Assembly (NCBI GenBank): GCA_963806145.1
Contig: CAWDXD010000023.1
Location: 1-64,000 of the forward strand
Direction: 5' to 3'
DNA length: 64,000 nt
Source: DASXKD01 sp963806145
Lineage (GTDB): Bacteria; Actinomycetota; Actinomycetes; Streptosporangiales; Streptosporangiaceae
Part shown: piece by piece, positions 33,753 to 42,833 of the stretch
Numbering within the stretch: the first letter of the stretch is position 1
Layout of the letters: every line of letters starts with the position of its first letter
The notes under the pieces: generated by a model
The model's database searches: none
What the model saw: only the letters and a program-made list of their open reading frames with translations
Told to the model about the DNA's origin: nothing
Position numbers and translations under genes: made by a program

Positions 33753-34721
33753 CTAGTCCGGCAGGGCAGGCCGGTCGGCCGGTCGAAGCTGCCGCGGGGA
33801 CAGGTCCGGGGCAGGCCGGGACGGGTCCGGCGCGGGCAGGCGCGGGCCGGGCGCGGGCCGCGGCCGTGGCCGGCCGGACCTGGTCGCCAGCACCGAGCCG
33901 GCCAGGATCAGCACGAACGCGACCACGATCGCCGGGGTGAGCGGCTCGCCGAGCACGGCCACCCCCAGGGCCACCGCGACGGCCGGGTTCACGTAGGTGA
34001 TCACCGTGGCCCTGGCCGGGCCCGCCTCGGCGATGAGCTGGAAGAACAGGACGAACGCCAGGGCCGTGCAGAGCACGCCGAGTCCGGCCAGGGAGCCGAG
34101 CACCGCGGCCGAGGGCACCCGGGACGGCCAGGTCAGCGCTGCCGGGGCGGCATACACCAGCGCGGCGGCGGCCAGGCAGACGGCCGTCATGCCGAGGCCC
34201 GGCAGGTCGCCGAGCTTCCTGTTGGCGATCAGCGGCCCGGTGGCGTAGCACAGCGCGACGAGCATCACCTCGGCGATGGGCCAGGCGCCGCCGCCCTCCA
34301 GATGCGGGCCGGCCAGCAGCGCCACGCCGCCCAGGCCGGCCAGCAGCCCGGCCCAGCGGACCGCGGTGAGCTGCTCCGGGCCACCGGTCAGCCGGGCCAG
34401 CACCAGCCCGATGATCGGGACCACCGCGATCAGCAGCCCGGTCAGCGAACTGGACAGGTGCCGCTCCGCGTCCGACAGCAGCGCCCAGGGCAGCATGATC
34501 TCCACCACGGCGAACAGCGCCAGCCACCGCCAGCGGCCGGCCAGCACCCGGATCTGGCCGCGCCGGATCGCCAGGGGCAGCAGCACGGCCGCGCCGATCG
34601 CCACCCGGGCGAACACAAGGACCGGCACCGACACGCCGCCGTCCGCCACCTTGATGAGCAGATAGGGCACGCCCCAGATGACGCTCATCAGCCCGAACAG
34701 CACCCAGCCCCGGCGGCTCAC
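33753..34721 (-). CDS. EamA-family transporter (DMT superfamily)
   Basis: A 322-residue protein with ten hydrophobic segments in two EamA repeats: GWVLFGLMSVIWGVPYLLIKV at the start, RVAIGAAVLLPLAI, then LGVLCTALAFVLFFQLIAEAG and VNPAVAVALGVAVLGEPLTP in the second repeat. These exporters move amino acids or other small metabolites. The C-terminal 40 residues are a proline-rich tail. It ends just before serS on the same strand. Confidence 0.9.
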   Translation of the reverse strand: MSRRGWVLFGLMSVIWGVPYLLIKVADGGVSVPVLVFARVAIGAAVLLPLAIRRGQIRVLAGRWRWLALFAVVEIMLPWALLSDAERHLSSSLTGLLIAVVPIIGLVLARLTGGPEQLTAVRWAGLLAGLGGVALLAGPHLEGGGAWPIAEVMLVALCYATGPLIANRKLGDLPGLGMTAVCLAAAALVYAAPAALTWPSRVPSAAVLGSLAGLGVLCTALAFVLFFQLIAEAGPARATVITYVNPAVAVALGVAVLGEPLTPAIVVAFVLILAGSVLATRSGRPRPRPAPGPRLPAPDPSRPAPDLSPRQLRPADRPALPD

Positions 34722-34806
34722 CTGCGGCCCCTTTCCTACGGCACGTCCCGGTGCAGGCTACCGGGGCTCCGTGGGGCGCAGTCGCGGCGCGGCCCGGTGC
34801 TACGGG

Positions 34807-34951
34807 CACATGTCCACCGGGCAATCCCTCGGTTTCGCCTGCAACGGCCAAACCAGCGGAGGCAAACGTCCCGGCCGGTCCGCAGCCCCAATGGCGTGGA
34901 TCGACGCCCCGGCGTAGCTGCCACCCCCGTGAATGGACACATGTCCACTGG
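34807..34951. repeat. Pair of CACATGTCCACYGG direct repeats
   Basis: CACATGTCCACCGG at 34807-34820 recurs as CACATGTCCACTGG at 34938-34951 (13 of 14 identical), both centred on the palindrome ACATGT. They flank a 117-base region between the EamA and HATPase genes that has no supported gene. They could be operators or leftover copies of a small repeat. Confidence 0.4.
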
Positions 34952-35017
34952 TGAGCACCGCGGCGCTTGGCACGCTGCGCCAATCGGTGAGCCGCGCCCC
35001 GCCTGCATGCCACAAGG

Positions 35018-35416
35018 GTGCTCAGCGCATGGAACATGGCGCAGCTCGCTGACGACGCGGCACTTGCCGTAAGCGAGCTGGCGACGAACGCGCGGCAAGC
35101 GTCGTGGTCTGCCAGCCTTGTCCTGCCGGTGCTGATGCGCTTGCGCGCGGACGACGAAACCCTGATAGCCAAGTTGTGGGACGCCGCACCAGCGCCGCCC
35201 GGACCACGGCCGCACGCGATAGACGCTCAAGGCGGGCGCGGCCTGGAAATCGTCTCACTGCTCAGCGAAACCTGGGGTTACTACCTGGAGAACGGCCGCA
35301 AGGTCGTATGGGCACTCCTGCACGCAGAAGCATCCCACCATTACCGGGAGAGGCCCATATGCCCAGGCCGGCAATTGTCAGCCCGCCCTCGTAGATTACA
35401 ACCAGAACCAGAATGA
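35018..35416 (+). pseudogene. HATPase (anti-sigma-factor-like) protein with decayed N-terminus
   Basis: The frame from GTG 35018 encodes AQLADDAALAVSELATNARQ (the N-box of the GHKL ATPase fold), then LIAKLWDAAPAPPG and GGRGLEIVSLLSETWGYY (the G1 and G2 region), as in the small serine-kinase-like ATPases of streptomycetes. The usual 40-residue N-terminal helix is missing from this frame. A possible piece of it is read in another frame at 34933-35052 (STAALGTLRQSVSRA). The C-terminal 25 residues after HAEASHH are atypical. I read it as a frameshifted or truncated gene. Confidence 0.5.
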
Positions 35417-35480
35417 GCCACCGCGGCTCCCATTCGCACCCGAGGAACACCCCCGTCCGATCCAAGGAAATGAGCCGCCC

Positions 35481-36685
35481 GTGCAGCTCCGTTACAGCTA
35501 TCGCCTGGATCCCGCTCCGCGCCACCGGATGGCGCTGGCCCGGACGCTCGGCTGCGCCCGGGTGGTGTACAACGACGCACTGCGTGCCCGGGAAGAAGCG
35601 CATAAGGCCGGGCTGCCCTACATCACGGATGCGGAACTCTCGCGGCGGCTGACCTTAGCCAAACGCATCCCTCAGCGGGCATGGCTGGCCGAGGTCTCCT
35701 CCGTGGTGCTGCAGCAGGCGCTGGCGGACCTGAACACCGCCTACCGCAACTACTTCAACTCCCTGTCCGGCCAGCGCCGCGGGCCGAAGGTGGGACCGCC
35801 CAATTTCCGGTCCCGCAAGAACCACCGGCAGGCGATCCGGTTCACCGCCAACGCCCGGTTCAAGATCCTGCCCAACGGGAAACTCCGGCTGCCCAAGATC
35901 GGGGACGTGCCGGTACGCTGGTCCCGGCCGCTGCCCTCCGAACCGTCCAGCGTGACCGTGATCAAGGACGCCGCGGGCCGGTACCTCGCCTCGTTCGTGG
36001 TGGAGACGGAGCGCGCCCACTGCCCGGGACGGACACGACGATAGGCATCGACCTAGGGCTCACCCACTTCGCCGTCCTATCCGACGGGCGCAAGATCGCT
36101 TCTCCCCGGTTCCTGCGTCGGGCCGAGAAGCATCTCCGGCGAAGGCAGCAAGACCTGTCCCGCAAGCAGAAGGGCTCCCGCAATCAGGACAAGGCGCGGA
36201 TTAGAGTTGCCCGCGCGCACGCCCGGGTGGCCAACGCCCGCAGGGACTTTCACCACCAGTTGTCCACCAGGCTGATCCGTGAGAACCAAGCGGTCGCGGT
36301 GGAAGACCTGGCGGTGACCGGGCTTGCCCGCACCCGGCTGGCCAAATCCATCCACGACGCCGGTTGGGCTGCGTTCGTGGCCATGCTGGAATACAAGACC
36401 CAGCTCTATGGCCGGGAGTTCTGCCGGATCGGCCGGTTCGAGCCCACCTCCAAGGTGTGCTCGGCGTGCGGGGCGAAAGACGGCTCGAAGCCACTGCGCG
36501 TCCGCACCTGGCAATGCCCGAGCTGCGGAGTGTGGTTGGACCGGGACATCAACGCGGCAGTCAACGTCGCGAAGGCCGCCGGGCTGGCGGTGACAGCCTG
36601 TGAAGCGCAGGTAAGACCGGAACTCGTTCCGGCGCAGCGCAGTGAAGCAGGAACCCACCCGACCTCACACCGGGAAGTAGTGTGA
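35481..36685 (+). pseudogene. tnpB: IS200/IS605-family TnpB, broken by one frameshift
   Basis: The first frame (35481-36044) gives the TnpB N-terminus: MQLRYSYRLDPAPRHRMALA, VVYNDALRAREE, VGPPNFRSRKNHRQAIRFT, LPKIGDVPVRWSRPLP. The rest continues in another frame to 36685 with all three RuvC acidic residues (IGIDLGLTHFAVLSDGR, VAVEDLAVTG, LDRDINAAVN) and the zinc finger (CSACGAKDG ... CPSCGVW). A single shift between about 35990 and 36030 separates them. TnpB is an RNA-guided nuclease that biases inheritance of its element. No TnpA is present, so the element would depend on one elsewhere. GTG 35481 has AAGGAA upstream. Confidence 0.85.
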
Positions 36686-36722
36686 CAGGCGGGAACCCCG
36701 GCCTCCAGGCCGGGGTGGAAGT
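36590..36722 (+). ncRNA. Probable omega-RNA / right end of the TnpB element
   Basis: The 3' end of tnpB runs into a hairpin at 36696-36715 (CCCCGGCCTCCAGGCCGGGG), followed by TGGAAGTCAAC. In IS605-family elements this is the right end, and the guide RNA is transcribed through the tnpB 3' end across it. The guide would be the sequence just after the element, near 36723. Boundaries are approximate. Confidence 0.55.
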
Positions 36723-36764
36723 CAACCTCAAGGTGTCGCGGCCACCGCACGGCAGGCAGGGAGG

Positions 36765-38486
36765 GTGATCACGCTGACCGGCCGGGAGAGCAGCCCCGCT
36801 GGCCTGCCCACGGCCCCGCCGGTTCCTGGCGGGGCGGGCACCGGGTCGGCGCCTGGTGGCGCTCCGGCATCCGATGGCGCTCCGGCGCCCGGCGGTGCTC
36901 TGGCGCCCGCTGGCCGGCCGGCCGGCGGGCGGGGGCTGCCCGGTGAGCCGCGCCTGCCGCTCGGCTGGGCGCTGCTGGCCGCCGTGGCCGGCGGGCTGGT
37001 CCTCACCGTCGCCTTCCCCCCGGTCGGGGCGTGGCCGCTGGCCCCGCTCGGCCCGGCGCTGCTTGTGCTGGCGTTGCAGGGCCGGAGCCTGCGGGCCAGC
37101 TTCGCGGTCGGGTTGCTGTTCGGGCTCGCGCTGTTCGTTCCGCTGCTGTCCTGGCTGATCAACCTGGCCTGGTACGCCTGGGCCGCGCTGGCCATCGCCG
37201 AGGCGGTCATCTTCGCCCTGCTCGCCGTGGGCCAGCGGGTGCTGCTGTCGCTGCGGGCCTGGCCGGTGGCCGTGGCGGGGTGGTGGGTCGCCGCCGAGGC
37301 GCTGCGCGACCGGTGGCCGTACGCGTTCCCGTGGGGCAGGCTGGCCATGAGCCAGGCGGGCGCGCCGACCGCGCCCTGGACCGCCATCGGCGGGGCGCCG
37401 CTGCTCTCCTTCCTGCTCGCGCTCGTCGGCAGCGCGTTCGCCTGGCTGCTGCTGGCACCCGGCGCGCCGGGCGGACTGCGCCGCCGCCTGGTCCCCGCGC
37501 TGGCCTTCGCCGGGGCGGCGGGACTGGCCCTGGCGGGCAGCCTGCTGCCGGTGGACCCGGTGCCGGCCGGCACCCCCTCCGCCACGGTCGCCGCCATCCA
37601 GGGCAACGTGCCGCACGCCAGGAACCTGCCCGACCTGCTCCGGACCACCACCGTGACCGCGAACCACGCGGCGGCCACCGAGAAGCTGGCCGCGCAGGTC
37701 CGCGCGGGCAGCCGGCCCGCACCGGACCTGGTGATCTGGCCGGAGAACTCCACCGACCTGGATCCCCGGCAGTATCCCCCGGTGTTCGGCACGATCGCGG
37801 CGGCGGTGCGGGCCATCGGCCACCCGGTACTGGTCGGCGAGGTGCTCAGAAACCCGTTGCGCAACGCCGGGCAGCTGTGGACACCAGGCCACGGCCCCGG
37901 CCCGGTGTACGTGAAACGGGAGCTTGTCCCGTTCGGGGAGTACATCCCGTTCCGCGGCCTGCTGTCGCACATCACCTCCCTGGTGGCGCTGCAGCCGGAA
38001 AACTTCACCGCGGGGCGGCGCGTCGTGGTCTTCCACGTGGGGCCGATCCGCCTCGGCGACGTCATCTGCTACGAGGTCGGCTTCGACGGCCTGGTCTCCT
38101 CCGAGGTCAGGGCCGGGGCGAACCTGCTGGCCGTGCAGACCAACGACGCGACCTTCGAAGTGGACGGGCAACTCGGGGAGAGCCTGCAGCAACTGGCCAT
38201 GGCACGGATCCGGGCGGTGGAATCCGACCGGGCGGTGGTGGTCGCCTCGACGACCGGGGTGAGCGCGATCATCGCGCCGGATGGCACCCTGGTGGCCCGC
38301 ACCGGCACCTGGCGGCAGGCCATCCTCGATTCGCGGGTGCCGCTGCTGCACACGATCACCCTGGCCGACCGGGTCGGTGCCGGGCCGGAATACCTGATCG
38401 TCGCGCTCACCGTCGGCGCGTTCGGCTGGGCGGCATACGGCTGGGCCGTGGCGCGGCGGCGCCGGCGTTCACAACCCATGCCCTAA
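36765..38486 (+). CDS. lnt: Apolipoprotein N-acyltransferase, copy 1
   Basis: A 573-residue membrane enzyme that adds the third acyl chain to lipoproteins. A proline/alanine-rich N-terminal 60 residues precede about six hydrophobic segments (to residue 260), then the nitrilase-like domain. The catalytic triad residues are in place: Glu327 (IWPENSTD), Lys384 (YVKRELVPFGEYIPF) and Cys435 (VICYEVGF). A last membrane helix is near the C-terminus (YLIVALTVGAFGWAAYG). The GTG start has GGCAGGGAG upstream. A second copy follows 62 bases later. Actinobacterial Lnt is often linked to a Ppm domain, which is absent here. Confidence 0.93.
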   Translation: MITLTGRESSPAGLPTAPPVPGGAGTGSAPGGAPASDGAPAPGGALAPAGRPAGGRGLPGEPRLPLGWALLAAVAGGLVLTVAFPPVGAWPLAPLGPALLVLALQGRSLRASFAVGLLFGLALFVPLLSWLINLAWYAWAALAIAEAVIFALLAVGQRVLLSLRAWPVAVAGWWVAAEALRDRWPYAFPWGRLAMSQAGAPTAPWTAIGGAPLLSFLLALVGSAFAWLLLAPGAPGGLRRRLVPALAFAGAAGLALAGSLLPVDPVPAGTPSATVAAIQGNVPHARNLPDLLRTTTVTANHAAATEKLAAQVRAGSRPAPDLVIWPENSTDLDPRQYPPVFGTIAAAVRAIGHPVLVGEVLRNPLRNAGQLWTPGHGPGPVYVKRELVPFGEYIPFRGLLSHITSLVALQPENFTAGRRVVVFHVGPIRLGDVICYEVGFDGLVSSEVRAGANLLAVQTNDATFEVDGQLGESLQQLAMARIRAVESDRAVVVASTTGVSAIIAPDGTLVARTGTWRQAILDSRVPLLHTITLADRVGAGPEYLIVALTVGAFGWAAYGWAVARRRRRSQPMP

Positions 38487-38548
38487 TCGCTACTGACGCG
38501 TGACCTGGCGCGGGCGCGGGCACGCGCACCTGGCCGCACAATGGGAGC

Positions 38549-40222
38549 ATGTCGTTCTGGCGGGGGCTGGGCCGTGCCCTGGCCCAGCCCGCCCGTTACG
38601 GCGCTCTTGTCGCCGGGGCCCTGCCGGTCCTCGCCTTCCCCGCGCCCAACCTTGAGTTCCTGGCGTGGTTCGCCCTGATGCCCGGCCTGATGCTGATGCG
38701 CGGCGCGCCCTCGGCGCGCGAAGCCGCGGTCCGTGCCTGGTGGTTCGGTACCGGATTCATCGTCGCCGCGCATTACTGGCTGATCCCCAACATCGGCCCC
38801 GCCCTGCTGCTGGTGGCCATCGTCCTCGGCATCTGCTGGGCCGGGGTCGGGGTGAGCGCCTGGGCGCTGCTGCGGCCACCGATGACGGCCCGGCGCTGCC
38901 TGGCCGCGCTGGTGGTGGTGCCGAGCTACTGGCTGCTCGTCGAGTGGATCCGGTCCTGGCAGGCGCTGGGCGGCCCGTGGGCGCTGCTCGGCGCGAGCCA
39001 GTGGCAGCATCCGGCGATGCTCGCGCTGGCGTCGGTGGGCGGCGTGTGGCTGGTCAGCTTCGCCCTGGTGGCGGCGAACACCGGCCTGGTCATCCTGATC
39101 ACTGCGCCGCGGGGGGCGCTGCGGGCGCTTGGCGCGGTGGCGGCGGCCGTCGCGGCCGGGGCGGGCCCGCTCGCGTTCGTGCTCACGCCGCCGGTGCAGC
39201 CCGCCGGGTCGGTGACCGTGGCCCTGGTCCAGCCGGGCTTCCAGCAGCATCCCTCACCGCTGGGCACCGCCAGCCAGGCGCTGACCGCCAGGCTCGGCCC
39301 GCTGCACCCGGACCTGATCGTGTGGGGGGAGAGCAGCATCGACTACGACCTGCGGTTCCACCACGCGCTCCTGGACCAGCTGCGGCGGCTGTCCGCCACC
39401 GAGGGCGCCCCGATCCTGGTGGACCAGGACTCCGACACCCCCGCGGGGAAGTCGAAGGTCGCGGTGCTGATCGACAGCGGCGGGATCGTGGCCACCTACA
39501 CCAAGACCCGTCTCGTCCCCTTCGGGGAGTACATCCCGTTCCGCCAGCAACTGGGCTGGCTGACGCGGATCAGCAAGGCGGCACCGAGCAACATGATCCC
39601 CGGCGACGGGGCGCGGGTGATGACCGCCACGCTGCCCGGCGGGCGGCCGCTCAAGCTCGGCGTGCTGATCTGCTTCGAGGCCGCCTTCCCTGACATGTCC
39701 CGTGCGGACACGCTGCACGGCGCCCAGGTGATCGTGTACCAGACCTCGGACTCCACGTTTCAGGGAAGCTGGGCGCCCGCGCAGCACGCCTCACTGTCCG
39801 CCGTGCGGGCGGCCGAGACCGGCCGGCCGGTGGTGCAGGCCGCACTGACAGGGGTCACCGCCGCGTTCGACGCCCAGGGACGGCAGATAGCCTGGCTCGG
39901 CACCGCGCAGCGCGGGGTGGCTTTTGTCCGGCTTGGCCTGGTTCCGCGGTCGCATCTCACCCTGTTTGACCGCATCGGTGATAGCGTCCCGTGGGCGGCA
40001 ATCGCGATCTGTGTCCTTGCTGCCCTCGTCGCGGTGAACCATACGCATCGCCCGCAACGTCTGGTTGGCATAATGGTGAATGGCAACCGCAGGCCCGTCT
40101 CATCCGTCTCTCTATCGGAGGCTATAGACGGAGATCGGGTACCGCACTCCCCAGCACCCGGGGAAGGCGGCAGCGATTCGCGTGCTGGCGGCCCGGTACA
40201 CCGCATTGAGGACAGGCCGTAG
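38549..40222 (+). CDS. Apolipoprotein N-acyltransferase, copy 2
   Basis: A 557-residue paralogue of the gene before it, with the same layout and all three active residues: Glu261 (VWGESSID), Lys319 (YTKTRLVPFGEYIPF) and Cys375 (VLICFEAAF). The N-terminal extension is shorter, and the C-terminal 50 residues are a hydrophilic tail (NRRPVSSVSLSEAIDGDRV). The region before the nitrilase domain is clearly diverged from copy 1, so this is an old duplication or a separately acquired gene. The two may differ in acyl donor or substrate. Confidence 0.9.
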   Translation: MSFWRGLGRALAQPARYGALVAGALPVLAFPAPNLEFLAWFALMPGLMLMRGAPSAREAAVRAWWFGTGFIVAAHYWLIPNIGPALLLVAIVLGICWAGVGVSAWALLRPPMTARRCLAALVVVPSYWLLVEWIRSWQALGGPWALLGASQWQHPAMLALASVGGVWLVSFALVAANTGLVILITAPRGALRALGAVAAAVAAGAGPLAFVLTPPVQPAGSVTVALVQPGFQQHPSPLGTASQALTARLGPLHPDLIVWGESSIDYDLRFHHALLDQLRRLSATEGAPILVDQDSDTPAGKSKVAVLIDSGGIVATYTKTRLVPFGEYIPFRQQLGWLTRISKAAPSNMIPGDGARVMTATLPGGRPLKLGVLICFEAAFPDMSRADTLHGAQVIVYQTSDSTFQGSWAPAQHASLSAVRAAETGRPVVQAALTGVTAAFDAQGRQIAWLGTAQRGVAFVRLGLVPRSHLTLFDRIGDSVPWAAIAICVLAALVAVNHTHRPQRLVGIMVNGNRRPVSSVSLSEAIDGDRVPHSPAPGEGGSDSRAGGPVHRIEDRP

Positions 40223-40267
40223 CCATGGGCGTGTGGCTTCGGATTTGGGCACCACAGGAGGACCAGA

Positions 40268-41596
40268 GTGCGGGATAGCGAGCGGATACTGACAGGCCGG
40301 CGTCTTCTCCGGGGCCGGCGGGCTGGGCTGGCCATCACGGGGGTCGCCGGTGCCCTGTGCCTGCTTGTGACCGCCTGCACGGGCGGATCGTCGCCGAGCG
40401 CGTCCACGGGCCGGCACGGGTCGGCCGGCGGGACGAAGACCTTGGCCAAATCGGGCGCGGTGGTTTCCATCAGCCCGGCGAACGGCGGCGCGAGCGTGAA
40501 GACCGACCGCGGCGTCACGGTGACCGTGGCGCACGGCAAGATCCAGAACGTCAGCGTGACCTCCGGGCACGCCACGGCCGCGGGCACGCTCGAGGGCCAG
40601 ACGGCGTGGCACACGGTGTGGCCGCTGCACGCGGGGACCCGGTACAAGGTGACCGTGACCGCGGTCGGCGCCGACGGCAAGACCACGACCGCCACGAGCA
40701 CGTTCAAGACCGAGCACCCGGCGGGGACGTTCAGCGCCAGCACCATCATGGGCCACCAGACCTACGGTGTCGGCATCCCCATCATGATCAACTTCAGCCA
40801 GGCGGTGGACCCCAGGTTCCGGGCCGGCATCGAGAAGGCGATCAACATCAAGAGCTCCAAGCCGGTGGCCGGCGCCTGGTACTGGGACGGCGGCCAGACC
40901 CTCGACTTCCGGACCAGGAACTACTGGCCGCAGCACACCAAGGTGAGCTTCGACGCGCACTTCAACGGGGCGCAGATCGCCCCCGGCGTGTTCGGCGTCA
41001 GCAACCTGAGCCAGTCGTTCACGATCGGCAAGTCGCTGATCGGCATCACCAGCACCCGCACCCACAAGACCCAGATCTACTGGGGCCACAAGCTCTGGGC
41101 GACCTGGACGGACAGCAGCGGCCAGCCGGGTGACGACACCGCCAACGGGACCTACCTGACCATCGAGAAGGCCAACCCGACGCTGATGAGCGGGCCCGGC
41201 TACAAGAACGTCCCGGTGTTCTGGTCGGTCCGGTTCACCTGGAGCGGCAACTACTACCACTCCGCGCCCTGGTCACTGGGCGAGCAGGGGTTCAGCAACG
41301 TCAGCCACGGCTGCGTGAACCTGTCCCCGCAGCACGCCGAGTGGTGGTACCTCAGGTCCGATCCCGGCGACCCGATCACGATCACCGGCAGCCCGGTGTC
41401 GGGCAAGTGGGACGACGGGTACACCGAGTGGTTCCTGACCTGGAAGCAGTTGCTCAAGGGCAGCGCGACCCACGAGGCCGTGGAGGTGAGCGCGACGGGC
41501 AGCACCTTCGTCAACCCGGGCACGCTGCCGGCCACCGTGTCGCACTCCAGGCTGCACGGGTCCAAGTCGCACAACTACCTCGCCGGCCCCGGCTGA
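40268..41596 (+). CDS. L,D-transpeptidase lipoprotein
   Basis: A 442-residue cell-wall enzyme that makes 3-3 crosslinks in peptidoglycan. The signal ends in the lipobox LVTAC (Cys37). Two Ig-like domains follow (residues 75-250, with AVVSISPANGGASVKTDRG and AFNFSQAV-like MINFSQAVDP). The YkuD catalytic domain carries the SHGCVNLS motif with the catalytic Cys near residue 349. The GTG start has AGGAGG upstream. It follows two lipoprotein acyltransferases and is itself a lipoprotein that such enzymes would modify. Confidence 0.92.
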   Translation: MRDSERILTGRRLLRGRRAGLAITGVAGALCLLVTACTGGSSPSASTGRHGSAGGTKTLAKSGAVVSISPANGGASVKTDRGVTVTVAHGKIQNVSVTSGHATAAGTLEGQTAWHTVWPLHAGTRYKVTVTAVGADGKTTTATSTFKTEHPAGTFSASTIMGHQTYGVGIPIMINFSQAVDPRFRAGIEKAINIKSSKPVAGAWYWDGGQTLDFRTRNYWPQHTKVSFDAHFNGAQIAPGVFGVSNLSQSFTIGKSLIGITSTRTHKTQIYWGHKLWATWTDSSGQPGDDTANGTYLTIEKANPTLMSGPGYKNVPVFWSVRFTWSGNYYHSAPWSLGEQGFSNVSHGCVNLSPQHAEWWYLRSDPGDPITITGSPVSGKWDDGYTEWFLTWKQLLKGSATHEAVEVSATGSTFVNPGTLPATVSHSRLHGSKSHNYLAGPG

Positions 41597-41600
41597 GGTC

Positions 41601-42833
41601 TCAGCGGCTCCGGTGGCCCGGCTCGCGCGCGAGCCGGGTCACTGCCGTTTCCAGGCCCCGGGCGGCCCACGCGGCGGGGCGCGGCGCGGCCCCGTCGGCC
41701 AGGCCGTTCCAGTAGATCGACCAGGTGCTGGCCACCAGGCGGCCGACGACCGGGGCGGTGACCAGGCGCATGCTGGCGGACGCCACCCACGGCCGGCGCA
41801 GCAGAGTGCGCTGCAGCGCGCTGGCGCCGGGCAGGTAGCGCCCGAACGCCGCGTCCATGGCGCGGGCGTAAGCCGGGCCCGCCCGGCACGGATCCGCGAG
41901 CACCGCCTCCGCCGCCAGCCGGGCACTGATCATGGCGGGCGCGATGCCCTCTCCCTGCAGGGGGTTGATCAGGCCCGCCGCGTCCCCCACCAGCAGGACG
42001 TTGCCCGCCGCCGGGGGCGTCCCCGTCCCGCCCATGCGCAGCCAGCCGCCGATGACCGGTCCCGGCTCCGCGGCGGGCCGCAGGTCCCCGCGCGAGCGCA
42101 GCAGCGCGGTGAAGCGGTCCAGGTCCGCGCGGAGCGGCGCGGAATGCCTGGTGCCGCCCATGCCGATCCCGATGCCCACGTTGGCCTGCCCGTCCGCACC
42201 GGGGAACAGCCAGCCGTACCCGGGGTAGATCCGCCACGGCGCCGACTCCAGCAAGACCAGCAGCGGCAACGGGACCTCGCCGGGGACGTAGGCCCGGACC
42301 GCGAACCCCCACAGCGCCGCCGCCGGGTCCAGCATCCCGGCCAGCCGGGCGACCGTGCTCAGCGCTCCGTCGGCGCCGATGATCACATCCCCGGCCAGGC
42401 GCTGCCCGTCGGCCAGCACCGCGCGCACCGTCTCCTCCGGGCCCTTCTCCACGGCGGTGATGCGCGCCCGTACCCCGACCGCCCCGGCGGCCAGCGCGGC
42501 CTCGCGCAGCGCATTGTCGAAGGCCACCCGGGGGACCACGATCCCGTGGCCTGGGTAGCTGCGCCCGGTGAAGGCCGGCAGCCGGCTGCGGCGGCCGGAC
42601 GGGCCGACCGCGAGCAGGTCGGAGCCGTGGCCGACGTCCGGCACGGTCAGCCCGAGGTCCGCCAGCACCTGCACGCCCCGCGGCCCGATCAGGTCGCCGC
42701 AGGCCTTGTCCCTTGGGAAGGCCGCCTTGTCGGCCAGGGCGACCCGGGCGCCGCCGCGGGCCAGCACCAGGGCGGCGATGCTGCCCGCGGGCCCGGCGCC
42801 GACCACCACGGCGTCGTAATGGGGCCCGCTCAC
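41601..42833 (-). CDS. Geranylgeranyl reductase-family FAD oxidoreductase
   Basis: A 410-residue FAD enzyme. The dinucleotide-binding motif is VVVGAGPAGSIAALVLARGG at residues 8-27. The PxxYPG-like PRDKACGDLIGPRG block and the C-terminal FAD motif NVLLVGDAAGLINPLQGEGI (GD motif) mark the geranylgeranyl reductase group, which saturates prenyl chains, including menaquinone side chains in actinobacteria. It follows the membrane protein gene at 42830 with a 4-base overlap, and the methyltransferase starts that unit. Confidence 0.88.
   Translation of the reverse strand: MSGPHYDAVVVGAGPAGSIAALVLARGGARVALADKAAFPRDKACGDLIGPRGVQVLADLGLTVPDVGHGSDLLAVGPSGRRSRLPAFTGRSYPGHGIVVPRVAFDNALREAALAAGAVGVRARITAVEKGPEETVRAVLADGQRLAGDVIIGADGALSTVARLAGMLDPAAALWGFAVRAYVPGEVPLPLLVLLESAPWRIYPGYGWLFPGADGQANVGIGIGMGGTRHSAPLRADLDRFTALLRSRGDLRPAAEPGPVIGGWLRMGGTGTPPAAGNVLLVGDAAGLINPLQGEGIAPAMISARLAAEAVLADPCRAGPAYARAMDAAFGRYLPGASALQRTLLRRPWVASASMRLVTAPVVGRLVASTWSIYWNGLADGAAPRPAAWAARGLETAVTRLAREPGHRSR

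Noticed and set aside
33753..35172. A 477-residue minus-strand frame overlapping the EamA gene
   Set aside because: It is the wrong frame of the EamA gene extended upstream, without membrane segments.
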